A stretch of DNA of 64,000 nucleotides from JALZMG01 sp963739975 (GTDB lineage: Bacteria; Actinomycetota; Acidimicrobiia; Acidimicrobiales; Ilumatobacteraceae), in the NCBI GenBank assembly GCA_963739975.1, contig CAVUCK010000001.1:186001-250000 (forward strand). Direction: 5' to 3'. A program made the position numbers and the translations under genes. The notes under the pieces were generated by a model. It did not search any database, had not been told where the DNA came from, and saw nothing but the letters and a program-made list of their open reading frames with translations. Below are positions 6,697 to 15,400 of this stretch, one piece after another. The number at the start of each line of letters is the position of its first letter. Within the stretch, counting starts at the first letter, position 1.

Positions 6697-8211
6697 ATGG
6701 CGCTGCCGAAGGTGTGCGGCATCGAGACCGAGTACGGCATCGTCGTGCGCGGGGCCGACAACAACCCGGTGTCGGCGTCCTCGCTGCTGATCAACGCCTA
6801 CGTCGCCGCGACCACCAGCCGCCAGCGCGGCCGCGTCGGGTGGGACTTCGACGACGAGCAGCCGACCAACGACGCCAGGGGCTTCTCCGTCGACGACGCC
6901 CTCGCACCCGAGGTCGAGACGACGCTCGTCAACGCCGTCCTCACCAACGGCGCCCGCTACTACGTCGACCACGCCCACCCCGAGATCTCCGTCCCCGAGG
7001 TCGCCACCGCCCTCGAGGCCGTGTGCTTCGACCGCGCCGCAGAGGAGATCGTTCGGCGCAGCATGGTCTACGCCAACGCCAAGCTGGCCCAGACGTCGAC
7101 TGGCGCCGATCCGGCCGAGGTCGTCGTCTACAAGAACAACTCCGACGGCAAGGGCAACAGCTACGGCTGCCACGAGAACTACCTCCTCGCCCGTGAAACC
7201 CCCTTCGGTCGCATCGTCGCCCAGGTCACCCCACACTTCGTGACCCGGCAGGTCTTCACCGGCTCCGGCAAGGTGGGCTGCGAGCTGCCGGGCACTCCCG
7301 CCGACCACGTCCCGTACCAGCTGTCCCAACGGGCCGACTTCTTCGAGGAGGAGGTCGGCCTCGAGACCACCCTCAAGCGCCCCATCGTCAACACCCGCGA
7401 CGAACCGCACTGCGACGCCCAGAAGTACCGACGCCTTCACGTCATCATCGGCGACGCCAACATGTCCGAGGTCGCCACCTACCTCAAGGTCGGCACCACG
7501 GCGATCGTCCTGGCGATGATCGAAGACGACGCGCTCGGCGAGGACTGGCTGCTCGGCAACCCCGTTTCGGGGCTCCGCCAGGTCAGCCACGACCCGACGT
7601 TGACCCGCACGATCATGCTGCGCGACGGCCGCCGCGCCACCGCCCTCGAGGTGCAGTGGGGGCTGCTCGAACGGGCCCGCAAGTACGAGCAGTCACACGG
7701 GCTCGCGCCGGTCGGCGACGAGGTCGGCCGCGATGTCCTGCGCCGGTGGGAGCAGGTGCTCGCCGGCCTCGAGCAGGATCCCGGGTCGGTCGCCGACTGG
7801 GTCGACTGGGTGGCCAAGCAACGCCTCGTCGACGGCTACGCATCGCGCCACGACCTTGCCCCGGGCAACGCCCGTCTCAAGGCCATCGACCTGCAGTACC
7901 ACGACCTGCGGCCGGACCGCGGACTGTCCACCCGGGCCGGCCTGGCCACCCTGGTTGGAGACGACGAGGTCACCCGGGCCATCACCGAGCCGCCGACGAG
8001 CACCCGGGCGTACTTCCGCGGGCGCTGCCTGGCCAAGTATCCGGATGAGATCGTGGCCGCCAACTGGGACTCGATCGTCTTCGACGTCGGACGCGAACCA
8101 CTGCGTCGCGTTCCGATGATGGAGCCGTTGCGGGGAACGGCAGACCACGTGGCTAGCTTGATCGACGAGAGCGACAGCGCCGTCGAGCTCCTCGAGCGAC
8201 TCGGTTCATAG
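6697..8211 (+). CDS. dop: Deamidase/depupylase of Pup, Dop
   Basis: A 504-residue glutamine-synthetase-like enzyme. It deamidates the C-terminal Gln of Pup to Glu (needed here, because Pup ends GGQ) and also removes Pup from substrates. The Mg-ATP motif GIETEYG lies near the N-terminus. The Dop-specific loop is present (residues about 40-60, VGWDFDDEQPTND). The nucleophile region reads YYVDHAHPE, with the family Asp. This motif and the loop separate it from PafA further downstream. ATG 6697 follows a TAGGGT -10 box by 6 nt. It leads a dop-pup-prcB-prcA operon. Confidence 0.97.
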   Translation: MALPKVCGIETEYGIVVRGADNNPVSASSLLINAYVAATTSRQRGRVGWDFDDEQPTNDARGFSVDDALAPEVETTLVNAVLTNGARYYVDHAHPEISVPEVATALEAVCFDRAAEEIVRRSMVYANAKLAQTSTGADPAEVVVYKNNSDGKGNSYGCHENYLLARETPFGRIVAQVTPHFVTRQVFTGSGKVGCELPGTPADHVPYQLSQRADFFEEEVGLETTLKRPIVNTRDEPHCDAQKYRRLHVIIGDANMSEVATYLKVGTTAIVLAMIEDDALGEDWLLGNPVSGLRQVSHDPTLTRTIMLRDGRRATALEVQWGLLERARKYEQSHGLAPVGDEVGRDVLRRWEQVLAGLEQDPGSVADWVDWVAKQRLVDGYASRHDLAPGNARLKAIDLQYHDLRPDRGLSTRAGLATLVGDDEVTRAITEPPTSTRAYFRGRCLAKYPDEIVAANWDSIVFDVGREPLRRVPMMEPLRGTADHVASLIDESDSAVELLERLGS

Positions 8212-8246
8212 CCGCCCGAGGACCCCAGCGAAGGAGGCGCAGCGAC

Positions 8247-8444
8247 ATGGCAGAACGGACGCACAAGCAGAAGCAGACCCCCCGTACCTCCGAGACCGAG
8301 GTGGTCGAGGACGCGCCGGCGGTCTCCGAGAGCGGCGAGAAGTTGAAGGCCGAGCTCGACGACCTCCTCGACGAGATCGACGAGGTCCTCGAGACCAACG
8401 CCGAGGACTTCGTCAAGTCCTACGTCCAGAAGGGCGGACAGTAA
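8247..8444 (+). CDS. pup: Prokaryotic ubiquitin-like protein Pup
   Basis: A 65-residue, acidic, intrinsically disordered protein tag. The C-terminal half (KAELDDLLDEIDEVL ... AEDFVKSYVQKGGQ) holds the Mpa-binding helix and the invariant GG. The last residue is Gln, so Dop must deamidate it before PafA can couple it to substrate lysines. AAGGAGG lies about 9 nt upstream of the ATG. It sits 35 bp after dop and 6 bp before prcB, the conserved actinobacterial order. Confidence 0.97.
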   Translation: MAERTHKQKQTPRTSETEVVEDAPAVSESGEKLKAELDDLLDEIDEVLETNAEDFVKSYVQKGGQ

Positions 8445-8450
8445 CGCCAC

Positions 8451-9251
8451 ATGGGGATGCCGACCTTCACCCCGGGTGACGACCCGGGGTCCAGCTTCGC
8501 CAACCTCCTGCGCCGGATCGGGGCAACGCACGACGGTCCGGACGGCGACGCCTCGACGCTCGCCGTACCCCACGCCACGACGTGCGTCGCGGTGCGGTAC
8601 GCCGATGGTGTGGTCATGGCCGGTGACCGGCGGGCCACGGCCGGCAATCTGATCAGCCACCGGTCGATGGACAAGGTCGTCGAGGCCGATCGCCACAGCG
8701 GTGTGGCCATCGCTGGTGCCGCCGGTCCGGCCATGGACATGGTCCGGCTGTTCCAGCTGCAGCTCGAGCACTACGAGAAGGTCGAGGGCACGCCGCTCAG
8801 CTTGGAAGGCAAGGCCAACCAGCTGTCGATGATGATCCGGGCCAACCTGCAGGCGGCGATGATGGGGCTCGCCGTCGTCCCGATCTTCGGCGGGTACGAC
8901 CTGCGCCGCCACGTCGGGCGGTTGTTCGCCTACGACGTCACCGGCGGACGCTACGAGGAACGCGAGTACGTGGCGACCGGCTCCGGCAGCCTGCACGCCG
9001 GCACCGTGGTCAAGGTCGGCTACCGGCCGGAGATGGACCGGGCCGCGGCAGTCGACCTCGTGTGCAAGGCGCTGTGGGAGGCCGCCGACGCCGACTCCGC
9101 CACGGGTGGACCCGACGCGCTGCGCGGCATCTACCCGATCGTCGCAACCATCACGGCCGAGGGCTTCGTCGCAGTCCCCGAGGACGAGCTGGCTCAGCGC
9201 TTCCAGGTCATCGCCGACGACATCCGGGCCCGGGAGACCCCAAGTCCATGA
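8451..9251 (+). CDS. prcB: Proteasome 20S beta subunit PrcB
   Basis: A 266-residue precursor of the catalytic beta subunit. A 42-residue propeptide ends at HA, and cleavage before T43 would expose the N-terminal threonine nucleophile (mature start TTCVAVRYADG). The Lys/Asp support is in VVMAGDRRATAGN, as in Mycobacterium. Proteolysis happens inside the alpha7-beta7-beta7-alpha7 barrel. The start follows pup by 6 bp. The stop overlaps prcA by 4 bp (ATGA), giving the fixed 1:1 coupling usual for the two subunits. Confidence 0.97.
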   Translation: MGMPTFTPGDDPGSSFANLLRRIGATHDGPDGDASTLAVPHATTCVAVRYADGVVMAGDRRATAGNLISHRSMDKVVEADRHSGVAIAGAAGPAMDMVRLFQLQLEHYEKVEGTPLSLEGKANQLSMMIRANLQAAMMGLAVVPIFGGYDLRRHVGRLFAYDVTGGRYEEREYVATGSGSLHAGTVVKVGYRPEMDRAAAVDLVCKALWEAADADSATGGPDALRGIYPIVATITAEGFVAVPEDELAQRFQVIADDIRARETPSP

Positions 9252-9970
9252 GCATGCCGTTCTACGTCGCGCCGGAACAGGTGATGAAGGATCGGGCGGA
9301 CTACGCCCGCAAGGGCATCGCGAGGGGCAGGGCGCTGGTCGCTGTCCGGTACGTCGAGGGCATTGCCATCGTGGCCGAGAACAGCTCCGAGACGCTGCGC
9401 AAGATCAGCGAGATCTACGACCGCATCGCCTTCGCCGGCGTCGGCAGGTACAACGAGTTCGACCAGCTGCGGGTGGCCGGCGTCCGGGCGGCTGACCTCA
9501 AGGGCTTCCAGTACAGCCGAGACGACGTCGACGCCCGGAGCCTGGCCAACCAGTACGCCCAGATCCTCGGCCAGATCTTCACCCACGAGATGAAGCCGAT
9601 GGAGGTGGAGATCCTCGTGGCCGAGGTCGGTGTCGTCGCCGCCGACGACCAGATGTTCCACATCCTCTACGACGGCACGGTGTTCGACCACCGCGACTAC
9701 ACCGTGCTTGGTGGCGACGCCGACGCCATCCTCGGGCGCATCGGCGAGTCGTTCAGCGACGGCATGGACACCGCGGCCGCGGTGCGGGCCGGGACGGCCG
9801 CCCTGGCCGGCCCCGACCGGACGGTCCCAGCTTCCGACCTGGAAGTCGCCCTGCTCTGCCGTGGCAACGGCCGGCGCTGCTTCCGTCGGCTGACCGACGA
9901 CGATGTCACCGAGCTGCTCGGCCCCGCCGACGCCGGCGCTGAGCCCGCCGCTGCTGCCTCCGAGGAGTAG
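9248..9970 (+). CDS. prcA: Proteasome 20S alpha subunit PrcA
   Basis: A 240-residue structural alpha subunit. It starts MSMPFYVAPEQVMKDRADYARKG, the H0 helix and gate region typical of actinobacterial PrcA, and lacks the Thr nucleophile. The motif KISEIYDRIAFAGVGRYNEF is conserved. The tail is alanine/glutamate rich. ATG 9248 overlaps the prcB stop; a second ATG lies two codons later. In most actinobacteria pafA follows closely. Here about 4 kb of unrelated genes (pxpABC and an LLM oxidoreductase) intervene. Confidence 0.97.
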   Translation: MSMPFYVAPEQVMKDRADYARKGIARGRALVAVRYVEGIAIVAENSSETLRKISEIYDRIAFAGVGRYNEFDQLRVAGVRAADLKGFQYSRDDVDARSLANQYAQILGQIFTHEMKPMEVEILVAEVGVVAADDQMFHILYDGTVFDHRDYTVLGGDADAILGRIGESFSDGMDTAAAVRAGTAALAGPDRTVPASDLEVALLCRGNGRRCFRRLTDDDVTELLGPADAGAEPAAAASEE

Positions 9971-10290
9971 CCCAAGCGGCCAGTACCGGCTCCAGGTCCG
10001 GCGGGTGAGGCCCAGGGAGCGCCACGTGGCGCGAGCGCCGTCACCTTCGCTGCACCCGACGGCTCGGCCAGCACGTCTGCCGCGCGTCGCAGATCCGGAC
10101 CTGAAGTGGCGTGCGCCCGCAGTGCCTGCCCGCGTGCCAGCCGGGGTCATCGATCCCGTCCCGAAGCACCACCAGCTCGACGAGCTGACCAGCCGGATCA
10201 AGCCAGCGCGGCCGGACCGAGCCGAGCGAGAACCACCTGCTCATCGGCGGCGAACCAGCGTGACCCTGTTCGTCGCCGCGCTCACCCACC
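9971..10290. other. Gene-poor gap; possible decayed minus-strand reading frame
   Basis: This 320-bp stretch between prcA and repeat copy 6 has no convincing intact gene. On the minus strand an ATG near 10241 opens a 66-codon frame (MSRWFSLGSVRPRWLDPAGQ...) that begins like ordinary protein. It seems to slip to another frame (about 10110-10060, DLRRAADVLAEPSGAAKV) before meeting the prcA end. It may be a broken remnant of a small gene. No family is recognised. Confidence 0.3.
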
Positions 10291-10338
10291 GCGTTTGTGC
10301 GCCGGTCGCCGGCCGGCCGGCCGCCAACGCACAAACGC
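10291..10338. repeat. Palindromic repeat family A, copy 6
   Basis: 48 bp, arms GCGTTTGTGCG and CGCACAAACGC intact, centre GGCCGGCCGGCC. It lies 6 bp upstream of the probable pxpA -10 element. Confidence 0.92.
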
Positions 10339-10344
10339 GCTCGG

Positions 10345-10350
10345 TACGGT
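10345..10350 (+). promoter_or_regulatory. Probable -10 element (TACGGT), leaderless pxpA promoter
   Basis: TACGGT lies 6 nt before GTG 10357. This supports that codon over the tandem GTG 10354 or the long upstream frame, which would run through repeat copy 6. Confidence 0.4.
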
Positions 10351-10356
10351 GGCGTG

Positions 10357-11118
10357 GTGGTCGCCCTCGACCTGAACAGCGACCTCGGGGAGTCGTTCGG
10401 GGTGTGGCGCCTGGGCGACGACGAGGCGATGCTCGAGCTGGTCACCAGTGCCAACGTGGCGTGCGGCTTCCACGCCGGTGACCCGTCGACGCTGCGTGCC
10501 ACGTGTGCGGCGGCGGTGAGGTCGGGCGTGGCGATCGGTGCGCAGGTCTCGTTCCCGGACCTGTTGGGGTTCGGGCGGCGGGCGATGGACATGGCGCCCG
10601 CCGAGCTGCGCGACGCCGTGCTGTACCAGCTCGGTGCGCTCGACGCCTTCGCCCAGGTCGCCGGAGCCGGCGTCCGGTACGTGAAGCCGCACGGAGCGCT
10701 CTACCACGTGGCCAGCGTCGATCCGGCGGCGGCGAGCTCCGTGGTCGAGGCCGCCGCCGAGTACGACCCGTCCTTGGCCGTGCTCGGCGCTCCCGGCAGC
10801 GAGCTGCTCCGCCGCGCCGAGGCGACCGGGCTGGAAGCCGTGCCCGAGGCGTTCGCCGATCGCGCCTACGCGCCGGATGGCTCCCTCGTGCCGAGGCGCC
10901 GGCCGGATGCGCTGATCACCGATCCGGCGGCGGCAGCCGATCAGGCCGTGCGCCTGGCCGCCGATCGAGAGGTGGTCGCCATCGACGGGTCGGTGATCGG
11001 GATCGAAGCGCGGTCGATCTGCGTCCACGGCGACACCCCAGGGGCAGTCGAGCTGGCGCGGGCCGTGCGCGAGTCGTTGACGGCGGCCGGTGTGCGACTC
11101 GGCGCCTTCGTTGCATGA
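10357..11118 (+). CDS. pxpA: 5-oxoprolinase subunit PxpA (LamB/YcsF family)
   Basis: A 253-residue subunit of the ATP-dependent 5-oxoprolinase, which opens pyroglutamate (a damage product of glutamine/glutamate) to glutamate. Family motifs: LNSDLGESFG, NVACGFHAGDP, the YVKPHGALYH block and the CVHGDTPGA near the end. GTG 10357 follows a TACGGT box by 6 nt; the adjacent GTG 10354 is also possible. The stop overlaps the pxpB ATG (ATGA). The order pxpA-pxpB-pxpC in one overlapping operon supports the full three-subunit enzyme. Confidence 0.93.
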   Translation: MVALDLNSDLGESFGVWRLGDDEAMLELVTSANVACGFHAGDPSTLRATCAAAVRSGVAIGAQVSFPDLLGFGRRAMDMAPAELRDAVLYQLGALDAFAQVAGAGVRYVKPHGALYHVASVDPAAASSVVEAAAEYDPSLAVLGAPGSELLRRAEATGLEAVPEAFADRAYAPDGSLVPRRRPDALITDPAAAADQAVRLAADREVVAIDGSVIGIEARSICVHGDTPGAVELARAVRESLTAAGVRLGAFVA

Positions 11119-11729
11119 TCGAGCCGGCCCGTCGCCTGCTGCCGTACGGTCCGGCCGGGTGGTTGGTGGAGCTCGACGACCGAGAGGTCCTCGGCTTCGC
11201 TGCCGCCGCTCGAGGCGGGCCCGACATCGACGAGGTCGTGCCGGCGGCGACGACGGTGCTGGTGCGGCTACGACCCGGCGCCGACCGCGTGGTCGTGGGA
11301 GGTTGGCTGGAGTCCCTGGCAGCCGCCGAGGTGGATCCCTCGGACTCCGGGGACGCCGTCGAGCTGACGGTGACCTACGACGGTGACGACCTGCCCGAGG
11401 TTGCGGAGGCGACCGGGTTGACGATCGACGAGGTCGTTGAGCTTCACGCCGCCGGCCGCTACACGTGCGCCTTCTGCGGGTTCGCTCCCGGGTTCGGATA
11501 CCTGGCGGGGCTCGACGAGCGCCTCCACCTGCCGCGTCGGGCAACGCCCCGCACGACGGTGCCCGCCGGGGCGGTCGCGATCGCTGCCGGCTACAGCGCC
11601 GTCTACCCGTCGCCGTCGCCGGGCGGATGGCACCTCCTCGGTCGCACGGACGCCGACCTGTGGGACCCGCGTCGAGCACCACCCGCGTTGCTGCGCCCCG
11701 GGACGACGGTGCGCTTCGTCGCGCGATGA
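11115..11729 (+). CDS. pxpB: 5-oxoprolinase subunit PxpB (KipI family)
   Basis: A 204-residue cyclophilin-fold subunit that activates 5-oxoproline with PxpC. Typical motifs are CAFCGFAPGFGYLAGL, LPRRATPRTTVPAGAVAIA and SPSPGGWHLLGRT. The protein corresponds to KipI (kinase inhibitor) in Bacillus, but the operon context with PxpA points to oxoprolinase. It overlaps pxpA and pxpC by 4 bp on each side (ATGA). Confidence 0.93.
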   Translation: MIEPARRLLPYGPAGWLVELDDREVLGFAAAARGGPDIDEVVPAATTVLVRLRPGADRVVVGGWLESLAAAEVDPSDSGDAVELTVTYDGDDLPEVAEATGLTIDEVVELHAAGRYTCAFCGFAPGFGYLAGLDERLHLPRRATPRTTVPAGAVAIAAGYSAVYPSPSPGGWHLLGRTDADLWDPRRAPPALLRPGTTVRFVAR

Positions 11730-12544
11730 CCGGCGGCGTCGACCTCGTCGTGGTCGAGGCGGGCTGGTCAACATCGATCCAAGACGGCGGGCGGCCGGGG
11801 TACGCCGACATCGGAGTGTCAAGGAGCGGAGCGCTCGACCAGCCGCTGCGCGCCCTGCTCAACCGGCTGGTCGGCAACCTCGACGACGCCGCCGTCCTCG
11901 AGACGCTCGGCGGATTGCGGCTGCGACCCACCGCTGCCGTGGTCGTCGCACTGTCGGCGGAGCGCATCGCCCGCGCCGTCCCCGCCGGCGAGACCATCGA
12001 CGTCGCGCCGGCGGCCGGGGACCTGTGGGGCTACGTCGCCGTGCGGGGTGGGATCGCTGTCGAACCGATCCTGGGCTCCCGCAGCCAGGACTCACGATCA
12101 GGCCTGGGACCGGACCCGGTCATCACCGGCCACTCCCTGCCCGTCGGTTCGCCGAGCCAGCTCCCGATCGCCGTGGATCAGGCGCCGCCGCCCCCGCCGA
12201 CATCGGAGGTGCGGATCTGGCCCGGGCCGCGCATCGACCGGTTCGACGCCGGCGCCATCACCACCTTGACCGGCGCGGAGTGGACGGTGAGCAGCGACGT
12301 CAGTCGCGTCGGCGTCCGGCTGAACGGTCCGGCGCTGGGCCAGCACGACCGGGCCGAGCTGGCGAGCGAGGGGCTGCTCCTGGGAGCGATCCAGGTGCCA
12401 CCCGACGGACGCCCGATCGTGATGCTCGCCGACCACCCGACGACGGGCGGGTATTCGGTCGTCGCGGTTGTCGACCCGGCCTCCATGGCGACGGTGGCGC
12501 AGGCCCGGCCCGGTTCGCCGCTGCGGTTGCGCCTCGTACAGTGA
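11726..12544 (+). CDS. pxpC: 5-oxoprolinase subunit PxpC (KipA/biotin-dependent carboxyltransferase-like)
   Basis: A 272-residue subunit. Family motifs are TSIQDGGRPGYADIGVSRSGALD near the N-terminus (known for loss of function on mutation in KipA relatives), WGYVAVRGGI, LGSRSQDS and a late DHPTTGGYSVVAVV. It forms the catalytic pair with PxpB. It is the last gene of the pxpABC operon; 41 bp separate it from the LLM oxidoreductase gene. Confidence 0.92.
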   Translation: MTGGVDLVVVEAGWSTSIQDGGRPGYADIGVSRSGALDQPLRALLNRLVGNLDDAAVLETLGGLRLRPTAAVVVALSAERIARAVPAGETIDVAPAAGDLWGYVAVRGGIAVEPILGSRSQDSRSGLGPDPVITGHSLPVGSPSQLPIAVDQAPPPPPTSEVRIWPGPRIDRFDAGAITTLTGAEWTVSSDVSRVGVRLNGPALGQHDRAELASEGLLLGAIQVPPDGRPIVMLADHPTTGGYSVVAVVDPASMATVAQARPGSPLRLRLVQ

Positions 12545-12585
12545 TCCGTGGGCGGCCGCATACGACGAGATGGGGGTCTGACCAC

Positions 12586-13758
12586 ATGACCGATCGACTG
12601 CGCTTCGGCATCTTCATGGCGCCGTTCCACCAGGCCGGCGAGAACCCGACGCTGGCCATCGAACGAGACCTCGAGCTCGTCGAGCACCTCGACCGGCTGG
12701 GCTGGGACGAGGCCTGGATCGGCGAGCACCATTCGGCGGGGACCGAGATCATCGCCTGCCCCGAGATCTTCATCGCCGCCGCGGCCGCCCGGACCAGGCA
12801 CATCAAGCTCGGGACGGGCGTCGTCAGCGTCGCGTACCACAACCCGTACATGGTCGCCGAGCGGGCGGTGCTGCTCGACCACATGACGCGAGGGCGGTTC
12901 ATGCTGGGGGTCGGGCCGGGCTCGCTGCCCACCGACGCCATCATGCTGGGGCTCGATCCGACGGAGACGAGGCCGCTGTTGGAGGAGGGCCTCGACGTGA
13001 TCATGCGCCTGCTGCGCACGGACGAGCCCGTGTCGAGCCAGACGAAGATGTGGAACCTGGTCGATGCCCGGTTGCACTTGCGGCCGTACTCCAACCCGCT
13101 GTTCGAGGTGGCGGTCCCGGCGGTGGCATCGCCGAGCGGGCCGCGCCTGGCCGGGAAGCACGGCGTCGGGCTGCTGTCGATCGGGGCCACCCAATCCGAG
13201 GGGTTCGACGTGCTCGGCCTGCACTGGGACGTGATGGAGGAGCGGGCGGCGACGTTCGGGACCACCGCCGATCGGTCGAGGTGGCGGCTCGTCGGGCTGA
13301 TGCACATCGCCGAGACCGAGGAGCAGGCGGCCAAGGACGTGGAGTACGGGATCCGGCAGTGGTTCGACTACTTCCAGCACACGGCGGCGTTCCCGCAGAT
13401 GGACGTCGGGAGTGCCGACGCGGCTCGGGAGATGATCGAGTTCGTGAACGGATCCGGTCTCGGCTCGATCGGCACGGCGGAGATGGCGTGCGAGCAGATC
13501 GAGCGGCTGCAGAAGCAGTCGGGCGGGTTCGGGTGCTACATGACGCTGTGCCACGAGTGGGCCAACCCCGAGGCGACCAAGCGGAGCTACGAGCTGATCG
13601 CACAGCGGGTGTTCCCCGAGTTCCAGGGACAGGCCTACAACACGTTGGCGGCGAAGGAACGCGCCCGCGCCGGTCGGGAGCACCTGGCCGAACGCAACAT
13701 GCAGGCTGTGACCGACATGGTCGAGAAGCACCAGCGCGAGCTCGCCGACCGCTCCTGA
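12586..13758 (+). CDS. LLM-class flavin- or F420-dependent oxidoreductase (limonene monooxygenase-like)
   Basis: A 390-residue bacterial-luciferase-like monooxygenase. The TIM-barrel signatures are FGIFMAPFHQAGENP, WDEAWIGEHHSAGTEI, TRHIKLGTGVVSVAYHNPYMVAER and RFMLGVGPGSLPTDA. Overall length and pattern resemble LimB-type monooxygenases that use a reduced flavin; the substrate cannot be told. ATG 12586 was chosen because the N-terminus then matches the family; no strong Shine-Dalgarno is visible. It follows pxpC by 41 bp. Three family A repeats follow within 230 bp. Confidence 0.85.
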   Translation: MTDRLRFGIFMAPFHQAGENPTLAIERDLELVEHLDRLGWDEAWIGEHHSAGTEIIACPEIFIAAAAARTRHIKLGTGVVSVAYHNPYMVAERAVLLDHMTRGRFMLGVGPGSLPTDAIMLGLDPTETRPLLEEGLDVIMRLLRTDEPVSSQTKMWNLVDARLHLRPYSNPLFEVAVPAVASPSGPRLAGKHGVGLLSIGATQSEGFDVLGLHWDVMEERAATFGTTADRSRWRLVGLMHIAETEEQAAKDVEYGIRQWFDYFQHTAAFPQMDVGSADAAREMIEFVNGSGLGSIGTAEMACEQIERLQKQSGGFGCYMTLCHEWANPEATKRSYELIAQRVFPEFQGQAYNTLAAKERARAGREHLAERNMQAVTDMVEKHQRELADRS

Positions 13759-13763
13759 GCCCC

Positions 13764-13812
13764 GCGTTCGCGCAACGGCGACCGCCGAGACCGACGCCCG
13801 GCGCACAAACGC
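13764..13812. repeat. Palindromic repeat family A, copy 7
   Basis: Starts 5 bp after the LLM gene stop. Left arm GCGTTCGCGCA (a variant shared with copy 8), right arm CGCACAAACGC. Confidence 0.8.
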
Positions 13813-13843
13813 AACACGGCGGGGTCTGGGCTGGGCGAGCAGC

Positions 13844-13891
13844 GCGTTCGCGCACCGGACGTCGCTCGGCCGACCGTCCGTGCACAAACGC
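13844..13891. repeat. Palindromic repeat family A, copy 8
   Basis: Left arm GCGTTCGCGCA, right arm TGCACAAACGC; the inner stem GGACG..CGTCC pairs. It is the second of three copies in 220 bp upstream of pafA. Confidence 0.8.
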
Positions 13892-13934
13892 GCTGGGGAC
13901 GGTCGGAGTGGGCGGGCGGGGCGACGGCAACACC

Positions 13935-13983
13935 GCGGTTTGTGCGCTGGGCGTCGGCGGGGCGATCGCCGCCGCACAAACGC
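13935..13983. repeat. Palindromic repeat family A, copy 9
   Basis: Left arm GCGGTTTGTGCG has one extra G compared with the family; right arm CGCACAAACGC. It lies about 45 bp upstream of the pafA -10-like box. Confidence 0.85.
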
Positions 13984-14028
13984 GGTCGGTGGGTGGGCGG
14001 CTGCCGCGGCGGGTTGACACGGCACCGC

Positions 14029-14034
14029 TAGGTT
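14029..14034 (+). promoter_or_regulatory. Probable -10 element (TAGGTT), leaderless pafA promoter
   Basis: TAGGTT with 7 nt to GTG 14042. It overlaps the TTG 14033 that would extend the frame, so GTG 14042 is preferred. Confidence 0.45.
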
Positions 14035-14041
14035 GACCCAG

Positions 14042-15400
14042 GTGGAGCGCCGGATCTACGGGCTCGAGAACGAGTACGGCGTGACGTGCACCCTGCGCGG
14101 TCAACGCCGATTGAGCCCCGACGAGGTCGCCCGATACCTGTTCCGCCGAGTCGTCAGCTGGGGTCGCAGCTCGAACGTCTTCCTCCAGAACGGCGCCCGC
14201 CTCTACCTCGACGTCGGCTCGCACCCCGAATACGCCACGCCCGAGTGCGACTCGCTGTACGAGCTCGTCGTCCACGACAAGGCCGGCGAACGGATCCTCG
14301 AGAGCCTCGTCGAGTCGGCCGAGCAGCGCCTCGCCGAGGAGTCGATTCGCGGCACCATCTACCTCTTCAAGAACAACACCGACTCCGCCGGCAACAGCTA
14401 CGGCTGCCACGAGAACTACTGCACCAGCCGTCACGACGACCTCGGCCACTACGCCGAGGTGCTGATCCCGTTCCTGGTGAGCCGCCAGATCTACACCGGC
14501 GCCGGCAAGGTGCTGCACACCGCCCGCGGCGCCACCTACTCGATCGCCCAGCGCGCCGAGCACATCTGGGAAGGCGTCAGCTCGGCAACCACCCGCAGCC
14601 GCCCGATCATCAACACCCGCGACGAACCGCACGCCGACGCCGAGCGCTACCGCCGCCTGCACGTCATCGTCGGCGACTCGAACATGAGCGAGTACACGAC
14701 CTTCGTCAAGGTCGGCGCCGCTGCGTGCATGCTGCGGATGCTCGAGGACCGCAGCGTCGTCCTGCGCGACATGACGCTGGAGAACCCGATCCGGGCGATC
14801 CGCGAGATCAGCCACGATCCCACCTGCCGTCGCGTCGTCCGCCTCGGCAACGGCCGGGAGGTGAGCGCTCTCGACATCCAGCGCGAATACCTCGACCGGG
14901 CCCTGCGCTACGCCGAGACCAAAGGCTTCCCGCCGCTCGAGCAACGGGCCCTCGAGATGTGGGAGCACTGCGTCTCGACGATCGAGAACGACCCGATGAA
15001 GCTCGACCGCGAGATCGACTGGGTCATCAAGTTCAAGCTGCTCGAGGCGTTCCGCGAGCGCCACGGCCTGCCGTTCGGCCACCCCCGGGTGCAGCTTCTC
15101 GATCTCCAGTACCACGACGTGTCCCGGACTCGCAGCCCGTTCTTCAAGCTCCAGGATCGCGGAATGGTCGAGCGCCTGTGCACCGACGCCGACATCGACG
15201 CCGCCACGGACATCCCGCCGCAGACCACCCGGGCCCGCCTGCGTGGCGAGTTCGTGCGACGGGCCAAGGAGCGCCGGCGCGACTACACCGTCGACTGGGT
15301 GCACCTCAAGCTCAACGACCAGGCACAACGCACCGTGCTCTGCAAGGACCCGTTCAAGAGCCGTGACGAGCGGGTCGAGAAGCTCATCGAGTCCCTTTGA
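14042..15400 (+). CDS. pafA: Pup-protein ligase PafA
   Basis: A 452-residue glutamine-synthetase-like ligase that phosphorylates the deamidated C-terminal Glu of Pup and couples it to substrate lysines. The Mg-ATP motif is GLENEYG at residues 6-12. The catalytic Asp region is YLDVGSHPEYATPEC, as in Mycobacterium PafA. It lacks the Dop loop. GTG 14042 gives MERRIYGLENEYG, matching the family start, and follows TAGGTT by 7 nt. It is separated from prcA by the pxp operon and three palindromic repeats. The stop overlaps the lepB TTG start. Confidence 0.96.
   Translation: MERRIYGLENEYGVTCTLRGQRRLSPDEVARYLFRRVVSWGRSSNVFLQNGARLYLDVGSHPEYATPECDSLYELVVHDKAGERILESLVESAEQRLAEESIRGTIYLFKNNTDSAGNSYGCHENYCTSRHDDLGHYAEVLIPFLVSRQIYTGAGKVLHTARGATYSIAQRAEHIWEGVSSATTRSRPIINTRDEPHADAERYRRLHVIVGDSNMSEYTTFVKVGAAACMLRMLEDRSVVLRDMTLENPIRAIREISHDPTCRRVVRLGNGREVSALDIQREYLDRALRYAETKGFPPLEQRALEMWEHCVSTIENDPMKLDREIDWVIKFKLLEAFRERHGLPFGHPRVQLLDLQYHDVSRTRSPFFKLQDRGMVERLCTDADIDAATDIPPQTTRARLRGEFVRRAKERRRDYTVDWVHLKLNDQAQRTVLCKDPFKSRDERVEKLIESL

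Noticed and set aside
13759..14041. A regulatory RNA or small gene in the 283-bp gap before pafA.
   Set aside because: The gap is filled by three family A repeats and the pafA -10 box; I see no further conserved structure. A TTGACA at 14014 has the wrong spacing to the -10.
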